64,000 nucleotides of DNA from positions 10,726,001 to 10,790,000 of the forward strand of contig JAZAYU010000013.1 in NCBI GenBank assembly GCA_038501625.1, read 5' to 3'. Shown one piece after another: positions 34,551 through 47,034 of the stretch. Under the pieces are notes generated by a model. It was not told the origin of the DNA. It saw only the letters and a program-made list of their open reading frames with translations, and made no database searches. Positions within the stretch are counted from its first letter, which is position 1, and each line of letters begins with the position of its first letter. This stretch comes from Corbicula japonica (Eukaryota; Mollusca; Bivalvia; Venerida; Cyrenidae). A program made the position numbers and the translations under genes.

Positions 34551-36336
34551 AATTGAGTTGTGCTCAACCCTTGGCTAACAGGCTTGATACATCGGAGCCT
34601 TCAACATTTTCATGTTTGTTGTATTCGATGGCTTTCAAAGTTTCATTTTCATCCATTTGTATAATATTCACTACATGTTACGCACATACTTTGTATCGTT
34701 AAATGTTTGAGAATGTAGTAGTATATTTTAAGAATAACAACTCGAAGACGTTGCATTATGATGATGCAGAAAACAGACTAATATCAATTTTTGTTTGTGT
34801 GTAGGTTGAATATTTATAGTATGTCATTTAATATTATTATTAATCTGTTCATACAGTGAAAGCTCCATATTAGGTTAGACTACAGTAATTCATTTTCCAT
34901 AGACTCCCAGTATAGCTTCATCTCCTATTCTGAATTAGCTATTGGGTCAAGGCCTTAAAATCTTACTTTTGCAAATAAAACTAAACTAGAGACATCATAA
35001 AAACACAACAAAAATATAGCGTAACCAGTAAACTTTTTCGCGACATGCACTGGAATACCACCACCCTCAGCTTTGCGCCACTTTCAGTTTCACTTTGTCC
35101 AAAATAATACCCATTTTTAAAGATAAAAATTTTCATACACTCAAAATAAAAATGCACATGTTTTGTTTCAACTTCTTCTATACACTGTGCATTTTCACAT
35201 AGCTATTTAATATTTTTTATTCTGCTTTTGCATTTTCAACCAATCACAGAATTACTTTATCTAATGGTCCGCACAAACCCTAGACAAAATTGACTGGTTC
35301 CCGAGCCACCTGAATTACTGTAGTGTAACCATTAAGCACAAATCTGAAACCGGGCTTCAATAGTTGTAGTGTAGGTCTCTTAAATTTAGGAATAAATAGT
35401 GAACAAATTGAAATAGGGGTGTTGTAAGTACTGAAATTTAATTTCGAGGTGGTCTTTATTGACGGGTTTTACTGTTATAGTACTATTCATTTGATTTAGC
35501 TGTGTTTACTGGCATATTATTATTTAATGATGTAGTTTGATTCGTTATTTTTCATTTCCAGTAAAATGTAGATTTACTTTCTTTGCGTTAATATATTAAA
35601 TATCAAAACATTTTTACTAAATGAGTTCAAAATTTCATAAGATGTATTCAATATCATAATAGCAAGTTCTCTATATAAGCGTAGCATTTTATAATAAACG
35701 CAAAATAGTAACATTTCATGTCGCTACATACATGCATTTTCTTTCAAATGTTAAATTGTTAAATTATCACCATGTTACTATAATTATTGTATTTTATTAA
35801 TGTTCAAAACACTATTTATAATGGTTTTTGTTTCTTTTATTTCGTAACTTTTATAAACTTAAAATCTGAGTGTTAGTTTTCTTGTGTGGCAATAAAGTTT
35901 TCCCCATCGATGTGTTAGATTATTATGTTTTTATAAAAAAATAGAGCAACAACTGTTGACAAGAAACTTTGAAAAAGTGGTATCATTGTGATGGATCTGA
36001 ATTTCTGGTGATCCGTATAAGGGGTGTTTTGTACTATTCATTTCTTTTACATGTAGCAGATCCATTACTAGAATGTATTAAATTTGATTTAAAAAATCAA
36101 ATTGGCGTACCGGTATTATAAAAGAAATCGAATTTGCTACAGTTAAATTGTTGTACAGATAACAGCGTTGACCTCACATAGAGATTGTACTAACGACACT
36201 GAAGACATTGGTGAAAATATACTTTTCATTAAAAAGGAGCATCGTCGTTTGCAGACGTTTCATTTTACCTTCCGAAAAAGAAACAACAATTAAATAAAAG
36301 GCTGTCGTCTTTGTCGATAATATCTGTAGACGTGTC
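34551..36336. other. No gene seen
   Basis: AT-rich; no domains, no clear repeats. Confidence 0.35.
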
Positions 36337-36412
36337 ATGTTAAAAAAACAAACAAACAAACAAACAAAAACAAATAAACAAACAAAACAACAAACAAACA
36401 AAACAATCAAAG
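36337..36412. repeat. (AAAC)n microsatellite
   Basis: Imperfect ACAAACAAACAAAC run. Confidence 0.9.
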
Positions 36413-36647
36413 ATTCACCAGTCATACTTTTTCCTGATATTTTTCTACTTCATTTTGCTTTTACTAAACATTCTGTACCAACGACCATAAACAAAAATGA
36501 AGACCATTAATAAACTCAAGCGTCCCCATTTCAGCCAATCGGATGCTTTAGATTTGAGACTGGTCATAACTCTTAATTTTATGATCTTGGGTACAGAACT
36601 CCGGAAATATGTAATTACAAATTGAAAAAAAAGAATGTTTTTACTGT

Positions 36648-36808
36648 TACAGTAACCTGATGCAGCAACCACCTGTCTTTAACAGCAGCTTTGAAAATGT
36701 CCTACACTGGCATTTTGTTTTTCTCTACCTTTCCTGAACAGCCACCTGTATTTAGTAGCCACTTTTGGTCATTCCCTTGGGGGGCTTCCTAATACAAGTT
36801 TTACTGTA
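36648..36808. mobile_element. MITE with TACAGT...ACTGTA ends, second copy
   Basis: TACAGTAACCTGATGCAGCA on the left and CCTAATACAAGTTTTACTGTA on the right (inverted), with shared interior ACTGGCATTTTGTTTTTCTC, AACAGCCACCTGTAT and CATTCCCTTGG. 161 bp; homologous to 12798-12978. Confidence 0.68.
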
Positions 36809-38141
36809 TATGAATTCTGATTCTATTGACCAAATTTAAAGAAGATTAGGAATGCGCTTCAGAAGATGTCATACTTAATATTACATGCGCTTTTCTGCTT
36901 TTTTCTCGGCTGTCGGTTGCTGAAACATTTTTAAACTTGGCCAACAAAAGATAAACAATTTGCTTGAAAGAAATCATCGGAAATTTTGAATGTCTTTGTA
37001 AATTCAGTCTTTGCTGGCATTAGGAATGCATTTTACCCGGTTAAAAGTGGTTTCTCTATCCAATGCTCTTTTTCAGCGCATAAAACCTGTTATGAATGTC
37101 AGTTGCCCCAAAATGAAAGTCTGAACCTGTTCTGCAGAGTTAAACCTTCTAGGTTAAAATTATCAAAATATTATTAAAACTACCGTAAGAGTGGAAACTT
37201 TATAAACATATACTGAATAATGCAAATGAAGCTTTGACGGTGGTACTTAAAATGCATCAATAATAAATAAATTAAAGTTTAATGTCAAAACGTTTCAGTC
37301 GTTATCAAGAGGCGCCATCGACTATTACGTAAAATCATCCATCGCAAAATTTGCGAATATCAATTATATTTGTACCAAGGGTGAAAGTAAAGTGCTTGAT
37401 ATTAGCATCCACTTAAACCTTTTAAAGAGCCATCACTATCCCAACAACTAAGATAAGATAATTATGAATTATGAAAAAGTCGTTGCCCTTTGTTATTACA
37501 AAAGAACGATATTGCTTGCCACGTCTACTGAAACTATCAAAGCACCATAAAACACTTACTGCTGCAATCTATTAGCAATAATATAATGAATTCAATATCT
37601 ATACCGTTTCGATTGGTGTACGTATAATATTAGATGGAAACTTCGCCGAGATAACTGGAAACTGCAACGTCACAGAAAAGCAAATCTCCAAGATACAGGA
37701 TAACTCAAAAATATGCATTTTCATGAAAATAGACTTATATGTGGGCGTGTTAGAAATTTAACATTATTTTGATAAAAATAGTTCTCAAAAACAATATTTT
37801 TTTAATAGACTAATTTATTGTAAATGAAACAACTCATAATTATGGTTGGCCAGAAAGAAACGTGTTTGAGACGCTTTATTATTATTTTAATAAATAAATA
37901 TTATTGTAAATGTCACAATTTTCTGCAAATAAAACAAACATTGAAGTCTCTAATTGTTATATATAACGACGCAATTTGTATTTCTTTTACGCAAATTAAA
38001 CTGTATATCACACGGGCCCCAACTCTTGCAACTTTATTTAGAATAAAAGAGAAATTTGTGAAAAGAAAAAAGAGACAAATAGTCATAATTTGAACGTTGT
38101 TATACAACTTGGATCTTCATTAAACACATATATCAAATAAC
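36809..38141. other. No gene seen; left flank of the giant nested transposons
   Basis: AT-rich with frames of up to 89 codons and no domain. Ends ...AAATAAC-TA at the outer element's target site. Confidence 0.35.
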
Positions 38142-38143
38142 TA

Positions 38144-38240
38144 TGGAAGCCCTGGAGGGCCACTTTAGAGTTTCGACTTACGGATATTTTACTTTCGACT
38201 TTCTATTTATGACTTTTGACTTGTGACTTATGACTTCTGG
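38144..38240 (+). repeat. Left TIR of the outer element
   Basis: Tip plus a subterminal array of GACTTTTGACTTGTGACTTATGACTT type. Confidence 0.75.
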
Positions 38241-38585
38241 CAAACCAATTAGACACGTGCATTAGAAGCTGAAAGAAGCAACGTTTGCTTCAGGTATGTT
38301 TTCCACACTTTAATCTTTTTATTAATTTTATTGAGATTTGTCATTGAGGAGAGGATGTTTTTAAGAGGGGAGATTTAATGTTATTTTAAATATGCCTATA
38401 ATGTTAGTATTTATCACAGACTGTTATTCCACAAGTGACTGTATGTTTTGTTCAATTTTAAAACTGTATATTAACAAGTTGACAGAGAATACACGTACAA
38501 AGCTAACTTTTCAGTGTGATCGAGCTCCATTTTGCATTTAGCTTTTATGTATCATTTTGTTGTAAGTTCCGAAAATTAAGAAAAG

Positions 38586-38840
38586 AAGGTGAATTATGCA
38601 TATCAAGAATCGCCACATTCAGAAAAAACAGCCTCCCCACACAGTCAAGAAGAAAGGAGTGGAAGAGAGCATGATTAATAAAACGATCAATTTCAAAAAA
38701 GACACCACAAATGAGAACCCGATGGGTTACCGCCTTGGAACGGTCAGTGGCAAATCAAATTGCCACTGGTGGTTTAAACCAGGTTCTAGGGTGCACCAAT
38801 CTCACACTTACCCCTACAGGTTCTTAATTTTAGAATTAGA
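38586..38840 (-). mobile_element. 3'-end copy of the RT element family
   Basis: Minus-strand copy reaching from the terminus (TTCACCTTCTTTTC) back to CTGTAGGGGTAAGTGTGAGA. Contains GGTTTAAACCAGG-type and GGTTACCGCCTTGGAACGGT blocks. Confidence 0.78.
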
Positions 38841-39039
38841 TATAGGACCAATCAAGAATAACAATTATAATGAGAGCATTTCAAGGGTGATAAGCTTTTC
38901 GCATCTAACTTTTCATACTCAAGAGTCTTTATGAAACGCAGATAATATATTTACCTATTTTATACCACAACTTTATAAAAATTTATATAGAAGATAAACT
39001 TGTATTTCAGACACAACTACTGGATAAAAGGTAATGAGG

Positions 39040-39709
39040 ATGAAAACCTTGATGTCGATCTGTGTCTTCATCATTATTCTGTTCAGCATTACCCAAGCTA
39101 CTGTGCCGAAGCACTCCCGCTCAACATCTTTAGCAAACAGAACTCTGCTCATAATATAGTACCTCTAGAAAGGTTGTAAGATCAATGAAATTGTAGCATT
39201 TTTAATAATACGGGATGGGGTTACGACGTCAATGAGGACAATGAAGAGAATTCTTACACGCTTATGGATGGATTAGGTAAAAAAATAAGATGATTCGGAC
39301 TTGAATAACGACCCACACGTTATTGTAAGATACTTTTTAGACGCATTGAATGAACATCAAAATGCCCTCGAATACTACCGTATATGCCGTAATGGTGGAA
39401 CAGAAAACTTCATTTATTTGCTATTGCAGCAATAATTCTGACACGATTCTACAGACCCGTTTGCTGGGGCTCGAAGCATTGTAGTTGAAAAAGAAAACCC
39501 ATCTAACCAACGCATTTAGAATCGTGATGTACATTTCGACAAAATAGAATCCATTAGTGGATTTTTTTCTGAAAGACTTGCACGATATAAGTATATATAA
39601 TGAACTAGACCCAATACAACGTGAAAATTTAAATTTTTGCTTCAAGGGCACACGGGTTTTTGTACTAGGTCTGAATGACCTCCTGAGTTCAGCAATAAAG
39701 TTAACTTGA
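39040..39709 (+). pseudogene. Decayed integrase-like transposase of the outer element
   Basis: Homologous to the inner transposases. N-terminal piece: Met, a hydrophobic stretch (ICVFIIILFSITQA), then TVPKHSRSTSLANRTLLII, aligning with VVPSDIPHSESFLARNELI of arm 2. A gap follows (middle deleted). Around 39215-39290 GYD, 12 residues, MDG match GYD...IDG of the inner protein. At 39298-39435 NNDPHVIVRYFLDAL and GGTENF match NNDPAIIAKYYLDCL and NGTENS; the catalytic Asp before NGTEN reads as RNGG, so it is lost. At 39557-39709 FFLKDLHDISIYNELDP and ENLNFCF match the C-terminal region. Several frame changes and stops. It lies 0.9 kb from the left tip and reads inward. Confidence 0.78.
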
Positions 39710-39736
39710 GAGACGTACATATTTGCAATAATTACA

Positions 39737-40275
39737 AAAAAGTGAAATTCGCATGTCAGGAATTGTCACATTCAGACGACACAGCCTCCCCACATCTTTA
39801 GCCAAGAAGAAGAGAGCTTTGTTTATAAAATGACCAATTTCAAAACAAACACCACAAACATTAACAAAAACGAGAACCTTATGGGTTACCGTCTTTGAAC
39901 GGTCGGTGGCAAAACAATTTGCCACTGGGGGGTTTAAACCAGGTTCTAGGATGCACCAACCTGACAACCTTACACTTGCCCCAGTATGTTCTCATATCAA
40001 CAAACAAGTACAAGTTGTATTGGAGAAATAACTCCAACACACCCATCAGCTAACAAATGTTTTAGGCAATTGCACAATAACATATAAATCATATAAAAAG
40101 CTAAATGCATTATTAAGCCACAGGGGTGGGTACTCAATGGACTTACCGAGACCAGAGCCTCTGGAGTCAAATCAGCGAGAAGTCGATGACAGGGATAAAA
40201 GAAACAAATCGAGTTTCTAGGTTCTTTTAAGAAAAGATTTCCCCATAAACCTTCATAGACTCTTACAAGTCTGTT
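39737..40275 (-). mobile_element. 3' part of the RT element family, long copy
   Basis: Aligns on the minus strand with 61915-62445, including the region that translates as RVYEGxWGNLFLKEPRN in both copies. Inserted just after the decayed transposase. Confidence 0.8.
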
Positions 40276-40483
40276 TATTAGAGTCAACGTAAAATTCATT
40301 CGCAACAAATAGCAAACAAACTTTATTATGCATTACGAAATTTAAAACGAAAATTTATATATTAAATGATTGTTGTTGCAAAAATATTTATTGATCATTG
40401 TGATTAATGCTGACGTTATTTTACGCTTTTTGCGGTTTCGGAATTATGACTTTTCTACGGAAGCCCTGGAGGGACATTTTTTG

Positions 40484-40556
40484 TTACTTGTTATGACTTA
40501 TTTGTTATTACTTATTTGTTATTACTTATTTGTTATTACTTATTTGTTATTAATTT
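40484..40556 (+). repeat. Subterminal (TTATTTGTTATTAC)n array
   Basis: Five or so units of ACTTATTTGTTATT just inside the tip; mirrored at 59360-59475. Related tracts occur at 42715-42840, 49600-49665 and 56575-56720. It could be a transposase-binding array. Confidence 0.8.
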
Positions 40557-41788
40557 ATAATTGCGGGAAGCACGTGCCATAAAATGGAATCATCAAGCGA
40601 AAATGAATCGGTATGTCATTTATTTATTTACGTGTTTACTTTTATTTATGCATTACTTACAATTTTAGATGTGATATTCATTGCACTGATTGATCTTATT
40701 TGTAATATTGATATGATTGTCTCGACTCAGTAGTAAACACAGACAGTAACGTGGAGGGACTTGTGGCCGTGTTGACTGTAAACCTGCACCGCCATAACAC
40801 ACCAACAAACACCAATCGCCATCGTTTGCAAGCAAAAATTGAACAATGAGTGGCCATTATTCAGTGTCTATTGCACATACGCCATTATAAACAGTTTATT
40901 ATTAATCGGAATTCGTCAAACTTTACCAGTTGCCGGATACTTTGAACAATAACTGCAGTACACTTTTCGTCGCATGCGGGTCAGGGCCCATTTGATTTGT
41001 TCGGCCCGAGTGATTTCGACCTGCGTTTTATGATAAAATTTATAGGATTCGGATATTTAAAAGTCCTAATTAAAAGCACCAATCTGTTTCAAAATTTCAA
41101 AAATATGTCACTGTTGCTGTTGAGCCATTGTGACAACCTCCTGGTGTAGTGGCATAATTTTGTGTTGAAATCGAATGAACATTTACAGCTATCATTTATA
41201 AGATCTAAATCATGAAAAGATAAAAGATATATGCTTACAACACTATTTATATATGAATACATTAAAATACAACACATATTTATAAATTGTCAGTACTTAG
41301 TCAGAGAACTTGTACAATATGTTAACCACAGTTGGACACTTATTACAAAAGAACAACACTGAAATCAAACTGAAATACTTAAAGACAACAAATATGGCCG
41401 TCTACTTAATTGCATCTAAGCAAACAAAAATGTGAAAAAGTATGTGTAAATAATTTGATCAATAATGTACTTTTAATGTCATGAATTACCTCGCATACCA
41501 ATTATTAAGTCTGGCCACCTAGCTTATAATGTCTTTAGCCTATATCTAGGTATTAAAATAGTGGTATTAAAAGTTATAATAACCCCAAGATGGTGCACAG
41601 AAAATAACGAGACAACTTTGCATTATTAATACAAGAATATGTTTATTTGGATATCTGTTGTATTAAATTTCTTTGATGGAATAATATGTATTGAATCACA
41701 CTGTTCCATTGTTTAAGCAAATAAAAGTTTGTTTTTTATTGTTGTGAATAACTGTGTGAATATAAAATATATAGACTGTGTCAACCAG

Positions 41789-41983
41789 CAGGGCTCTCAC
41801 TAGAGGGAGACTTAGGAGAAGTGGTCTCCCAAAAGTGACCAGACTTCTCCTTTCTTTGAGCTCAGGGAGGTCATTTTGTATAGACTATATAGGGAAATAA
41901 TGCTGTTGACTGCAAACTTCTCCTTAATTCAGTAAAATTATGACAAAACTTCTCCCTGATTTTCATGTCTAGTGAGAGCCCTG
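41789..41983. mobile_element. MITE with CAGGGCTCTCACTAGA ends, arm 1
   Basis: Inverted tips CAGGGCTCTCACTAGA, 195 bp, flanked by the direct repeat AACCAG (41783-41788, 41984-41989). The tip resembles hAT-type CAGGG. Present at the same place in arm 2, so it predates the inverted duplication. It sits just before exon 2. Confidence 0.78.
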
Positions 41984-42714
41984 AACCAGTGAGTGAAATC
42001 TTGTTGTTGTTGTATGTTTTTCAGTCTGATGAACAAACTAAAAAAGAAAGAATCAGAAAACTTGTCCACCAGATACAAATGGGTAGAAAGAAAAGTGACA
42101 AAAGGAAAGTGTCCATGCCGGTTAAGGTACAGTACATTATCAATGAAACAAACGTAATGGCCTTTCAAATAATAGCTATCAGCATGTGTGCATGTAGTCT
42201 CCTAATGGTCGGTACTTCAAGAGTTACAAAGTTACAAAAGGGTGTGGTTAACAATAAGTTTGATACATGTATATAGATGTAAATATATTAAATGTGTTGT
42301 GTTTAAAATTGATTTATGCCTATTGCACAACCTAGTACAGACTTGGATCATGAGTTTGCATGACATCTTACTGTATCATGTGTGCTACATTATTTGTTTT
42401 GAAACTTTCTGCTTAAAACATGTACAAGTTTTTATAATTTCATATCTTCTATAATGCTGGTGGTATTAGATATAAATGATAATTCAATGACATGACTTCA
42501 TCAGAACATCATCTGCATCAATCTATGTAACTGTACTGAAACAGTTGAAATATATAGTGTTTGAAAACTAATTTTCTATAGAAGGTCATAATTAATGTGT
42601 ATTAAATACATCGGTTTGGACTTGGAAATTTTGGAAGGAGACTGTCATTTGCCTAGCTTCTTTGAAACTATCAGTTCATTTACATATTTATAGTAAATAG
42701 GAGGTGACAAAACG

Positions 42715-42840
42715 TATTAGGAAGTAATACCAACAATTTATAACGAACAAATAACTAAAAAGTATTAACAAATAAGAAGTAACAAGTAATAAATAAGTAT
42801 TAAAAAATAAGAAATAAGTAATAACAAATAACAAAATTAA
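42715..42840. repeat. Internal (GTAATAACAAATAA)n tract, arm 1
   Basis: Degenerate copies of the subterminal array in inverse orientation, inside the intron between exons 2 and 3; mirrored in arm 2. Possibly the remnant of an older tip. Confidence 0.65.
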
Positions 42841-42895
42841 TATACTTGTTGAAGTAAAAAATGAGCTAAATTCCTTTTACGTTGAAAATAAACAT

Positions 42896-43271
42896 TAGGC
42901 GCACTTGTTTGTATACGCCGTAATGTCCCGATAGGTATATGCCGAGTACTCCGATCACGTGATAGGTACACCGATCCGGTACATATAAATAGAGTGCAGT
43001 TCGGGATACCTTGAAATGGCCACCAGAACACTATGTGAATGGAAAACAAATATGGGTCCTATAATAGGCAATTTCTCAATATTTCAACTGACACATTTTG
43101 TTTCGTCGCCATCTTGGAAATAAATGCGCCGAGCTGTTTTGACCGGGCCATGCGGTATGTCCCGACTTTACCGGAAATACATGAGCACGCAAGTAGCCGG
43201 ACTGAAACGAGCGTAGATCGGTGTCCCGCGGTATACCTAGGACTGATTCGGGACAGCAATCAAGTGCGCAT
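42896..43271. mobile_element. Arm-1-specific insertion with GCGCACTTG ends
   Basis: Absent from arm 2, where AACAT joins TGTGTACAG directly. The ends GGCGCACTTG and CAAGTGCGCA are inverted. About 376 bp with no long frame; inserted after the arms formed. Confidence 0.75.
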
Positions 43272-44018
43272 ATTGTGTACAGCTTTTGGGGTGTTTATGG
43301 TTTCATAACTGAAGAAGTCGAAGTCATTCCAGCATCAACTGATAGTCCAATTCAAAAAGATGTGTAGTATGAAATGCTCCAATATCTAAATGACTATTAT
43401 GGTTATCACTGGAAAGTCCAAAGACATAATACCTACCCTTATTGTACATATATTGATCTTAGATAGCAATGTATACTAAATGATAAAACATTTTAGTACT
43501 TTATAAGTTATGCTAAATACAAAAAGCACCATTGTTAAGAAAATGTATCACTTCAAAACATGTGTATAACTAAAAGTGACTTTTTAATACAGTCCATAAA
43601 TTATGTAATAAGCATACAAAAACATGTATAAGTATAACCATGTCAAAATTAAGAGTAAGACTGTTCTGATGTTTTAGGTATTTCCAAACACTTGCTTATA
43701 TGCATTGTGCATTTCTGTCATTTCAGAAGAAAGCTGTCAGTAGTGAAGCTGGTAGTAGAAGCGGTTACACCGGTAGAGGAAAACACACCATGTACAAACT
43801 GTATATCGGTTGGCAGCACTACAGTAATGACAAGTACGAAGTTGTCACTGTGAAAAAAGGGGGCGGTACCAGAATGATGGAATACAATGTTAATGAAGAC
43901 TTAGAAGGCAATGACTGCTCTTTTCAGCAATACCTGAAATCACATGGTCTGTTTTCCTCTCAGCATCACTTATACATAAAAACTAAAAGAAAACAGGGAC
44001 CAACAGGCAGTCCTGTTT

Positions 44019-44066
44019 TAAAAAAAGGTAAAATATGCATATCAGGAATCACCACATTCAGAAAAA
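44019..44066 (-). mobile_element. RT-element 3' fragment inside kinase exon 3 of arm 1
   Basis: About 48 bp (ATATGCATATCAGGAATCAC-CACATTC on the plus strand) replace ~10 bp that arm 2 retains (CGGCACATG). It shares the family's exact 3' end. Confidence 0.8.
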
Positions 44067-44695
44067 AAGGTTCTTCTGGTTAACAATAAACTCCCAGGCA
44101 ACATTGAATTGAAATACAAAAAGACAACAATATCTAGGTACGACAACACTGAGAGTTCACTTTTATTGAACTCAATGAGACAATGTTATAGTTCATCAAC
44201 ACAAGACATCGAGTATGAGGAATACAGCTGTGTCAATGATGGATTTCTGGTAGCATTCATTGAAAAGGACAACAGAGTGTATTTGACTGAATCAGAGGAT
44301 GGTTATCAGATATATAGCCAAACTTCATCTCAGAATCCTGAAATAGTCATGCATGGTCCTGATGAAATACATGGTTTGAGTGATGGTGACTTGGTATTGG
44401 GTTTGATAACAACTTTACATAACAAAAATGTACTGTATCAGTGGTTCAAGGATGGGCATCTGCTTTTTGAAGGACTGAATGCGTCCTTTTTGAAAGTTTC
44501 ATCCAAAGGAGACTACTGTGCAGGAATTTGCTGGAATGGACAAACATACACATATGGTGTGCAATGTAGTGTAACAGAGCATTTGTTGCCAGGTCAAACA
44601 GAGAAAGTGAATATTCAGAATACATTGTCACAAGAGCCATCCATCACATTGCCCGAGTCACATACATTCAGCTGTCTCCCATACACATTTACCTA

Positions 44696-44830
44696 TCAGC
44701 CACATGACACCACTACTCAGCCACATGATACCACTACTCAGCCACATGACACCACTACTCAGCCACATGACACCACTACTCAGCCACATGACACCACTAC
44801 TCAGCCACAAGACACCACTACTCAGCCACA
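44696..44830 (+). repeat. 21-bp coding minisatellite, arm 1
   Basis: CAGCCACATGACACCACTAC-T encodes PHDTTTQ. Five units plus a PQDTTTQ variant here; about three plus the variant in arm 2 (54940-55025). Confidence 0.9.
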
Positions 44831-46241
44831 GGCTTTCACCACTCAGCAATATGTCACTGCAACTACTCAACCACAGAGTTTTGCCACTCAGCCACATAAC
44901 TCCAACATTTGGCCACAGGCTTTCATTACTCAGCCACAGGCATTCACCTATCAACCACAAGCATTCATGACCCAAACACAGACATTCAACACTCACTTAC
45001 AAGACCCATCCAGTCAGCCACAGGCATTCGCCACTTCGTCACACGACTTCAGCATTCAGCCACATGACCTCACCACTCAGTCACGCGACTCCACCACTAA
45101 ATCACAGACATTCAGCACTGAACCACAGACATTCACAACTCAGCAACAAGACTTCACCCCACAGTCACAGGACTTTACCACACAGCCACTAACATTCAAA
45201 ACTTGGTCACAGGACTCTACCACTCAGGTACAGACATTTACAATTCAACCACAGGCATTCAATTCTCAGGAACATGGCTTCAGTACTCAGCCACAGGCAT
45301 TCTCTGCTGACCAACAGACATGCACCACCAGCTCATCCGGTAAGAAAACCATTTTAGGTGAACCAAATATTCAAAAAGTTGAAGTTACGGATCTTAACAT
45401 TGTTTCGAAAATTGCCGAAGGTGGTTTTGGAGAAGTGTTTCAAGGTGAATGGCTTGAAACAAATGTGGCTATTAAGAAAGTAAAAGTAAAACGCATGAGG
45501 TTGGTGAAAGAAAATGTCTTGCAGGAAGTAAGTGTTCAAAGTGAAATTAGACATCCAAACATTGTTCTTCTCATGGGATATGCTCTTGATTGTGATCACT
45601 TGTTTCTAATATCAGAATGTGTGACTAGTTACAACTTGGATGAAGTTCTGTTCGGAAACAAGTTAAGCAGGGGAACACTTACAACTCCATTAAAAGTGTC
45701 GATAGCTCAAAAGATTTCTCAAGCAGTGGCTTACCTTCACAACAGATTGCCTGTGATTATACACCTTGACATTAAGCCAGAAAATGTCTAACTCTCACCA
45801 GATCTGAAAATTGTAAAGTTATGTGATATGGGGTTATCCAAACTGCAGTCTTTGAACACCATGGTTACGACAATGGGTGACAGAAAAGGTGTCAAACCAG
45901 CTGGAACGCCAATATTCAAGCTCCAGAGATACTTTTACATCACAAGAAAGCAAATAAGGAATCTGATGTGTGGAGTCTCTTGCACATTAGGAGAGTTGTT
46001 TTCCGAGACTGTGATCTGGAATCTGGAATACTCTAGTATGGGCTATTCAGGAGAGGATTGTGAGGATTCGGAAGAACGTCTCCGAATGTTTATGACAGCT
46101 AAAACACGGGCACATGGTGTTTACCAGTTATCCAATTTACTGATTCCATCAGCCTTGATAAGCATGATTATAAAAGGACTTGACTATGATGTAAACGTTC
46201 GCCCAAGTGCACTTGAGATTACCAGGGCATTGAAGGAATAA

Positions 46242-46851
46242 AATTTTGTTGACCATCTTCATATGATTTAATCACAACTCTACTCTGTTAGTTTATAAGA
46301 ACATAAATTACACTCATTAAATCTGAAACAGTTATAAAAACAATTTTGTTTAATAACAGTGATATTGTGTTTGTGTTGTGTGAGTTAATGCGTAAGAACA
46401 TTGCTGTCACAGTAATATTGGATATTTTAAATATCACAATATAGTTACTTAAGCTAAGGATGCCTCTATAGTTAACATGTTTTGTTTGTACCCTTTTGAA
46501 GACTTTGGTATTTAGTAACAGTGTATAAAAATTAAGTTCCAGAATATTTATTTAATAAGGATGTTTGTTTGTTTGGTTATTTTATATTTTGAAAACTGCT
46601 ATGCATTAAAACTTAAAGTAGTTATTTTCAGAATGTTTCTATAGTTAACATGTTGTTTTGTAGTTTTGATGACTGTTAAGTATTAAAGTTTAAAAACCAA
46701 TTCAATTATGATTTATGTTTCACATGTATGGTCTTTGCATAAATTTCTACAGGTTAACATTGTATTTTCCAATAAAACCGGTGACATGGTGCAGTGATTA
46801 CAGTGTCTGAATGAAAAATGACAGTCTCAGCCAACCTGATGCATTTGTAAC
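46242..46851. other. 3' flank of the arm 1 kinase gene
   Basis: The stop codon overlaps AATAAA (46236-46241 region). Otherwise noncoding, mirrored in arm 2 until the arm 2 insertion point. Confidence 0.5.
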
Positions 46852-47034
46852 TACAGTCAAACCTGTGTTAACGACCACCTGTATATATATATACCACCTC
46901 TGAATAAAGGCTATATTTTATATATTCCAATGACTTACATAAAGAACAAATTTGCCTGTAAACAAAGACCACCTGCCTTAAAAGACCACATCTCCTACGA
47001 GATATGCGATGTCGTCATGCCAGTAAAATTCGTT
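46852..47034. mobile_element. TACAGT-type MITE fragment, arm 1
   Basis: TACAGTCAAACCTGTGTTAA, GACCACCTG and AAAGACCACCTGCCTTAAAA resemble the 12.8-kb MITE. The far end is obscured by the SINE. Mirrored near 51930-52015. Confidence 0.55.

Larger units (their letters stand above)
40584..46241 (+). pseudogene. Arm 1 cargo gene: GGGTR/Ig-like/kinase protein, disabled
   Basis: Exons 40584-40610 (MESSSENES, donor GTATGT), 42025-42126 (SDEQTKKERIRK..., 34 codons, acceptor TTTTTCAG) and 43727-46241 (acceptor GTCATTTCAG); all junctions are phase 0. Relative to arm 2 it has: a 129-bp in-frame deletion near 43900 that removes the FFPQGK part; a 5'-truncated RT-element fragment at 44019-44066; a TAA at 45789-45791 right after HLDIKPENV; and a frame change near 45900-45920 that is restored about 90 bp later. 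It keeps GGGTR, the Ig-like region, five PHDTTTQ units and the kinase N-lobe (GGFGEVF, VAIKK). Not expected to give an active kinase. Its activation-loop reading GTPIF may be closer to the ancestor than arm 2. Confidence 0.85.

Noticed and set aside
41965..42024. N-terminal extension MSSESPEPVSEI before cargo exon 2
   Set aside because: It reads through the MITE end and the splice acceptor; the real start is the 27-bp exon near the tip, which joins in phase.
44658..44996. Antisense frames over the PHDTTTQ repeats (also 54768-55064)
   Set aside because: A 21-bp repeat opens all frames; the sense frame continues into Ig-like and kinase domains, whereas the antisense ones have no context.
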